40,926 bases of DNA from Clostridiaceae bacterium (GTDB lineage: Bacteria; Bacillota; Clostridia; Oscillospirales; Acutalibacteraceae), in assembly GCA_016282855.1 (NCBI GenBank), contig JAEELT010000134.1, forward strand, positions 1-40,926, in the 5' to 3' direction. The position numbers were made by a program, and so were the translations under genes. Position 1 is the stretch's first letter, and every line of letters starts with the position of its first letter. Below the pieces are notes generated by a model that was not told where the DNA came from, did no database searches, and worked only from the letters and a program-made list of their open reading frames with translations. Of the stretch, positions 36,389-40,926 are shown in pieces.

Positions 36389-38430
36389 CGGATATTTATT
36401 CGGATATTTCTCTGCTCAGCGGCGTGGGAGCAAAGCGAAAAGAACTGCTCGCCAAAATGGGTATCTGCACCATTTACGACCTGCTGACATTTTTTCCGAG
36501 AGCTTATGAGGATTACAGCAGAATATATACAATAAAAGATGCGCCGCTCAACACAAATGTATGTGTGCGGGCGTATGTCGGCTCTGTAGCGCGTGAGCAT
36601 TATATACGAAAAGGGATGACAACCTACAAGTTCGATGTCACTGACGGCGAATCCGTAATGGATATAACTTTTTTCAATAACAAATATGCCGCGCAGTCTC
36701 TGAAACTTGATACCGAGTATATTTTCTTCGGTAAGGTCACTGTGTTCGGCCGCGGTTACCGTTCCATGACATCACCGAGGTTTACTCCTGCCGGAGAACA
36801 GACCGAAAGATTCAGACCCGTCTATCCCCAGACAGCGGGTCTCAATTCCGCCGCAATAGGCAAACTGATAAAGAATGCTTTTGATTTGTGCAGCCCTGTT
36901 GAAGACTGCCTGCCACGCGGCTTAAGAGAGAAATATTGCCTTATAGGCAGAGACGAAGCTCTGAGAAACATTCACTTTCCAAAAAGTGAAGATTTGCTCA
37001 GCGAAGCAAAGAGGCGCTATGCGTTTGAAGAGCTTCTGAAGCTTCAGCTGGGGCTCAGCCGTCTTAAAATAAAAGCGAGGCAGAGTTCGCCTGCTAAAAT
37101 CGAAAGAGACTTTACCAGGGAGTTTATTTCATCATTGCCTTTCAAGCTTACCGGCGCTCAGCTGAGAGCGATAAACGACTGCAAAGCCGATATGGCGAGC
37201 GGTGTTACAATGAACCGTCTTCTTCAGGGTGATGTAGGCTCCGGTAAAACTGCTGTTGCGGCCGCAGTTATATATAATTGTGTAAAAAACGGCTTTCAGG
37301 CGGCTCTTATGGCTCCTACAGAGGTGCTCGCTCAGCAGCATTACACCACTTTCCGCCGCTTCTTTGATGATTTCCGTATTACGACCGCTCTTCTTACCGG
37401 TTCCACTACCGCAAAAGAAAAACAGGCAATAAAAAACAGCCTTAAATCGGGAGAAATAAGTCTCGTTATAGGCACTCACGCTCTTATTCAGAAAGATGTT
37501 GAGTTCGCAAATCTCGGCCTTGCCATTACAGATGAGCAGCACCGTTTCGGCGTAAACCAGAGAGCCATGCTAAACGCAAAGGGCAAAAGCCCTCATGTGC
37601 TTGTTATGTCAGCTACTCCCATTCCAAGGACCCTTTCTTTTATCATTTACGGTGAGCTTGATCTGAGCATACTCGATGAAATGCCGTCAGGCAGGCAGAA
37701 GGTTGACACTTTCCTTATTGACGACGATAAACGGGAGAGAGCTTACGGATATGTAAAAAAGCATCTTGCGCAGGGAAGACAGGCATATATTATCTGCCCT
37801 CTTGTTGATAACGATGATGACCCGGATGCGGATGTTAAAGCTTCAAAGCAGCTGTATAAAGAACTTTCCGACGGTTTTTTCAAAGGGTTTAAACCGGCTC
37901 TCCTTTACGGCAAAATGAAGCCGCAGGATAAAAAAACGGTTATGGAAGACTTTGCGCGCGGCAACACAGATGTCCTTATATCAACTACTGTTATTGAGGT
38001 TGGTGTTGATGTGCCGAATGCAGTTATAATTGTTGTTGAAAACGCTGAGATGTTCGGCCTTTCGCAGCTTCATCAGCTCAGAGGCAGAGTCGGCAGAGGG
38101 CAGTATAAATCCACATGTATTCTTATCAGCAACAAGAAAGATGCCGAATCGGCAGAGAGACTGCGCATACTGACCTCTACATCAGACGGCTTTAAGATTG
38201 CCGATGAGGACCTCAGGCTGAGAGGCCCGGGCGATATATTCGGCTCAAGGCAGCACGGACTGCCTAATATGAAAATTGCGGGTATGATTTCAGACGGCGA
38301 AATAGTCCGTGAAACGCATACAGCCGCCGAAAACTTATTAAAAGAGAATCCTTCTCTTGAGGGAGAGGAATATGACAGGCTTAAGAGAAGCGTTAATATG
38401 CTTTTTGTCGGCGGTATTTCTCTTAACTGA
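36385..38430 (+). CDS. recG: ATP-dependent DNA helicase RecG
   Basis: Wedge domain, LQGDVGSGKTAVAAA, DEQHRFGVNQR, SATPIPRTL, QLRGRVGRG. Confidence 0.97.
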   Translation: MTDIYSDISLLSGVGAKRKELLAKMGICTIYDLLTFFPRAYEDYSRIYTIKDAPLNTNVCVRAYVGSVAREHYIRKGMTTYKFDVTDGESVMDITFFNNKYAAQSLKLDTEYIFFGKVTVFGRGYRSMTSPRFTPAGEQTERFRPVYPQTAGLNSAAIGKLIKNAFDLCSPVEDCLPRGLREKYCLIGRDEALRNIHFPKSEDLLSEAKRRYAFEELLKLQLGLSRLKIKARQSSPAKIERDFTREFISSLPFKLTGAQLRAINDCKADMASGVTMNRLLQGDVGSGKTAVAAAVIYNCVKNGFQAALMAPTEVLAQQHYTTFRRFFDDFRITTALLTGSTTAKEKQAIKNSLKSGEISLVIGTHALIQKDVEFANLGLAITDEQHRFGVNQRAMLNAKGKSPHVLVMSATPIPRTLSFIIYGELDLSILDEMPSGRQKVDTFLIDDDKRERAYGYVKKHLAQGRQAYIICPLVDNDDDPDADVKASKQLYKELSDGFFKGFKPALLYGKMKPQDKKTVMEDFARGNTDVLISTTVIEVGVDVPNAVIIVVENAEMFGLSQLHQLRGRVGRGQYKSTCILISNKKDAESAERLRILTSTSDGFKIADEDLRLRGPGDIFGSRQHGLPNMKIAGMISDGEIVRETHTAAENLLKENPSLEGEEYDRLKRSVNMLFVGGISLN

Positions 38431-38446
38431 AATACGGGAGATTATT

Positions 38447-39322
38447 ATGAAAATTACCGATGTCATTGCGAAAAAAGAATATTCGGTTTCTTTTGAGGTT
38501 TTTCCTCCCAAAACCGATACCGCTTTTGAGTCTGTTGAACACGCCGTGGAAGAGATTGCATCGCTTGGCCCGTCGTTTATGAGCGTTACCTACGGCGCAG
38601 GTGGCGGCACGAGCAAATACACCCTGAATATTGCCAAAAATATAATGGACAAATATTCAGTACCTTCAATTGCCCATCTGACCTGCGTTTCATCTTCCCG
38701 CGAAACGGTAAGGGATATGATAGGCAAAATACAGTCGGCAGGTATCGAAAACGTTCTTGCTCTCAGGGGCGACATTCCCGAAGGATGCACTGACGATAAG
38801 CGTTACTACAATCACGCTATAGATCTTATGCGCGAAATCAAAGACAGCGGTGCCGGCTTCTGTGTCGGCGGAGCCTGTTACCCTGAAAAACATCCCGAGT
38901 GCCCGTCAAAGAAAGAGGATATAATTCATCTTAAAGAAAAGGCAGACGCCGGTTTTAAGTTTTTTACCTCTCAGATGTTTTTTGATAACAACCTTTTCTA
39001 TAACTTTATGTACCGCATAAGGGAGCAGGGTATAACCGTGCCGATAATTCCCGGTATTATGCCTATTACCAAAGCAAATCAGGTTGCCAGGGCGATAAGC
39101 TTATCAGGCTCTTTTGTGCCTCAGAGATTTATTAACCTGGTTGATAAATTCGGTGATAACCCTGACGCTATGATGCAGGCTGGTATTGCATATGCCACAG
39201 ACCAGATTATTGATTTGTTTGCAAACGGCATAACTCACGTGCATGTTTACTCAATGAATAGCCCGGGAGTTGCACGGGCGATTATGAAAAATCTGTCTGA
39301 AATAATCGGAAAGAGATATTGA
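38447..39322 (+). CDS. metF: methylenetetrahydrofolate reductase
   Basis: SVSFEVFPPKTD, FMSVTYGAGGGTSKYT, HLTCVSSSRETV, ALRGDIP, FKFFTSQMFFDNNLFYNF. ATG 38447. Confidence 0.95.
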   Translation: MKITDVIAKKEYSVSFEVFPPKTDTAFESVEHAVEEIASLGPSFMSVTYGAGGGTSKYTLNIAKNIMDKYSVPSIAHLTCVSSSRETVRDMIGKIQSAGIENVLALRGDIPEGCTDDKRYYNHAIDLMREIKDSGAGFCVGGACYPEKHPECPSKKEDIIHLKEKADAGFKFFTSQMFFDNNLFYNFMYRIREQGITVPIIPGIMPITKANQVARAISLSGSFVPQRFINLVDKFGDNPDAMMQAGIAYATDQIIDLFANGITHVHVYSMNSPGVARAIMKNLSEIIGKRY

Positions 39323-39326
39323 CTTT

Positions 39327-40926
39327 ATGAAATTACTTGACCTGATAAAACAGGATATTATAGTGCTTGACGGCGGCACCGGTACTCTTCTTCAGAAAAA
39401 CGGTCTTAAAAGCGGAGAGATGCCGGAACGCTGGGGAGTTGAAAACAGCGATAAAATGACGGCGATTCATAAGAGCTATTATGACGCCGGGAGCAATGTC
39501 GTCAATACAAATACCTTCGGAGCGAACAGACTTCATTACTCTGATGATGAGCTTGAATCGATTATCAGAGCCGCCGTATCAAATGTCAGGGAAGCCGCCC
39601 GCCTTTCCTCATCGCCAAAAAAGAAGTTTGTTTCTTATGATATGGGTCCTACGGGAAAGCTGCTGAAACCTTTCGGGGAGCTTGATTTTGAGCAGGCTGT
39701 TGAACTGTTTGCCGTGCAGGCCCGTCTCGCAGAGAAATACGGAGCGGATTTAATCAGCATAGAAACTATGAGTGACAGTTATGAAACAAAAGCCGCTCTG
39801 CTTGCCGTAAAGGAAAACACATCTCTGCCTGTTTTTGTTACAAACGCTTACAGTGAAGACGGCTCACTTCTGACCGGGGCCTCACCTGAAACAATGGTCG
39901 CCATGCTTGAAGGGCTCGGCGCCGATGCAATAGGTCTTAACTGCTCATACGGGCCCGATAAACTGATGGGAGTTATTGAAAGAATTATCAGAGTTTCATC
40001 AGTTCCGGTCATATTCAAACCGAACGCGGGCATTCCGACTGTGGCAGACGGCGAAAGTGTTTACAGCATAAGCGCAAAGGAGTTTGCCTCTTATATTTCA
40101 AAAGCCTGTGACCTCGGCGTAAATATAGCGGGAGGGTGCTGCGGCACCACACCCGAATACATTTCCGAGGTCTGCGCCGCAATAGAAGGCAAAGAGCAGA
40201 AATACCCTGATAAGAAGAATCTAAGCGTTGTTGCAAGCGGAGCACGTTGCGTGTATTTTTCCGGCGCGCCGGTAATAATCGGCGAAAGAATTAATCCCAC
40301 CGGAAAAAAGCTTGTAAAGCAGGCGCTTAAAGATAACAATACCGACTATCTCATTAAAGAAGGAATAGAGCAGAAAAACTGCGGAGCGCATATACTTGAT
40401 GTCAACTGCGGCCTTGCCGAAATAGATGAAAAAACCGTGCTTAAAAATGTGGTTGAAAAGCTGCAGCCGGTATGCGGTATTCCTCTTCAGATTGACACCT
40501 CGGATACAGTTGCGATGGAAAACGCTTTGCGTATATATAACGGCAAAGCGATGATAAATTCCGTTGACGGCAAAAAAGATACAATGGAGCGTGTGTTCCC
40601 TCTTGTGAAAAAATACGGCGGATTCACAGTTGCTCTTACACTCGATGAAAAAGGTATACCCGACACTGCCGAAGAGAGGACGGCAATAGCCCAAAGAATT
40701 ATCGAAACCGCGTCTCAATACGGTATTGATAAGAATAATCTGATTTTTGACCCTCTTTGTATGACTATAAGCACCGATGACAATGCCGCACGTATTACAC
40801 TCGAGAGCGTCAGGATGATAAAAGAAAAAACCGGATGCTGTACTATGCTCGGTATATCAAACATTTCATTCGGTCTTCCCAACAGGGACGCTGTCAACTC
40901 CGCTTTCTTCCTTCTTGCCATGCACA
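39327..40926 (+). CDS. metH: methionine synthase (homocysteine-binding and pterin-binding domains), truncated by the window end
   Basis: LDGGTGTLLQKNG, GGCCGTTPEYI (zinc site), VIIGERINPTGKK pterin-binding start. Frame open to the last base; absent from the ORF track. Confidence 0.93.
   Translation, partial: MKLLDLIKQDIIVLDGGTGTLLQKNGLKSGEMPERWGVENSDKMTAIHKSYYDAGSNVVNTNTFGANRLHYSDDELESIIRAAVSNVREAARLSSSPKKKFVSYDMGPTGKLLKPFGELDFEQAVELFAVQARLAEKYGADLISIETMSDSYETKAALLAVKENTSLPVFVTNAYSEDGSLLTGASPETMVAMLEGLGADAIGLNCSYGPDKLMGVIERIIRVSSVPVIFKPNAGIPTVADGESVYSISAKEFASYISKACDLGVNIAGGCCGTTPEYISEVCAAIEGKEQKYPDKKNLSVVASGARCVYFSGAPVIIGERINPTGKKLVKQALKDNNTDYLIKEGIEQKNCGAHILDVNCGLAEIDEKTVLKNVVEKLQPVCGIPLQIDTSDTVAMENALRIYNGKAMINSVDGKKDTMERVFPLVKKYGGFTVALTLDEKGIPDTAEERTAIAQRIIETASQYGIDKNNLIFDPLCMTISTDDNAARITLESVRMIKEKTGCCTMLGISNISFGLPNRDAVNSAFFLLAMH

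Noticed and set aside
1-40926. CRISPR arrays, insertion sequences, integrases, phage genes, rRNA or tRNA genes
   Set aside because: None seen: no regularly spaced repeats, no transposase/integrase motifs in any ORF, and no cloverleaf tRNA apart from the tmRNA.

Overview
Chromosomal segment of about 41 kb from a low/mid-GC Firmicute. Gene content and order suggest Clostridia (Oscillospirales/Ruminococcaceae-like), which is inference. It is mostly housekeeping sequence. The core is the dnaA/rpmH divergon. dnaA, ftsY, rdgB, yhbY, smpB and ssrA (tmRNA) run leftward; rpmH, rnpA, yidD, yidC and jag run rightward. Flanking it are manA, an ABC-F ATPase, a GH78-like rhamnosidase, a Gfo/Idh oxidoreductase, rsmI, trmN6, a HAD phosphatase, an aminotransferase with trpS, argGH, pth, trmL, a T-box-controlled trpB2, ychF, tcdA, recG, metF and a truncated metH. 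I see no mobile element, CRISPR array, rRNA or tRNA gene. I did not find an obvious new multi-gene defence or biosynthetic system. The best leads are: (1) four phased ARG-box-like sites over the argGH promoter; (2) a tmRNA with an unusual tag, followed with no visible terminator by two paralogous Thr/Ala-linker exported proteins (DUF4474-like core); (3) a dnaA-ftsY arrangement with no dnaN and no DnaA-box cluster; (4) twin hairpins with a shared GCTTATT loop in the rpmH leader; (5) a Jag/KhpB with an RGG-like tail; (6) a T-box on a stand-alone trpB2; (7) an orphan multi-pass membrane protein.
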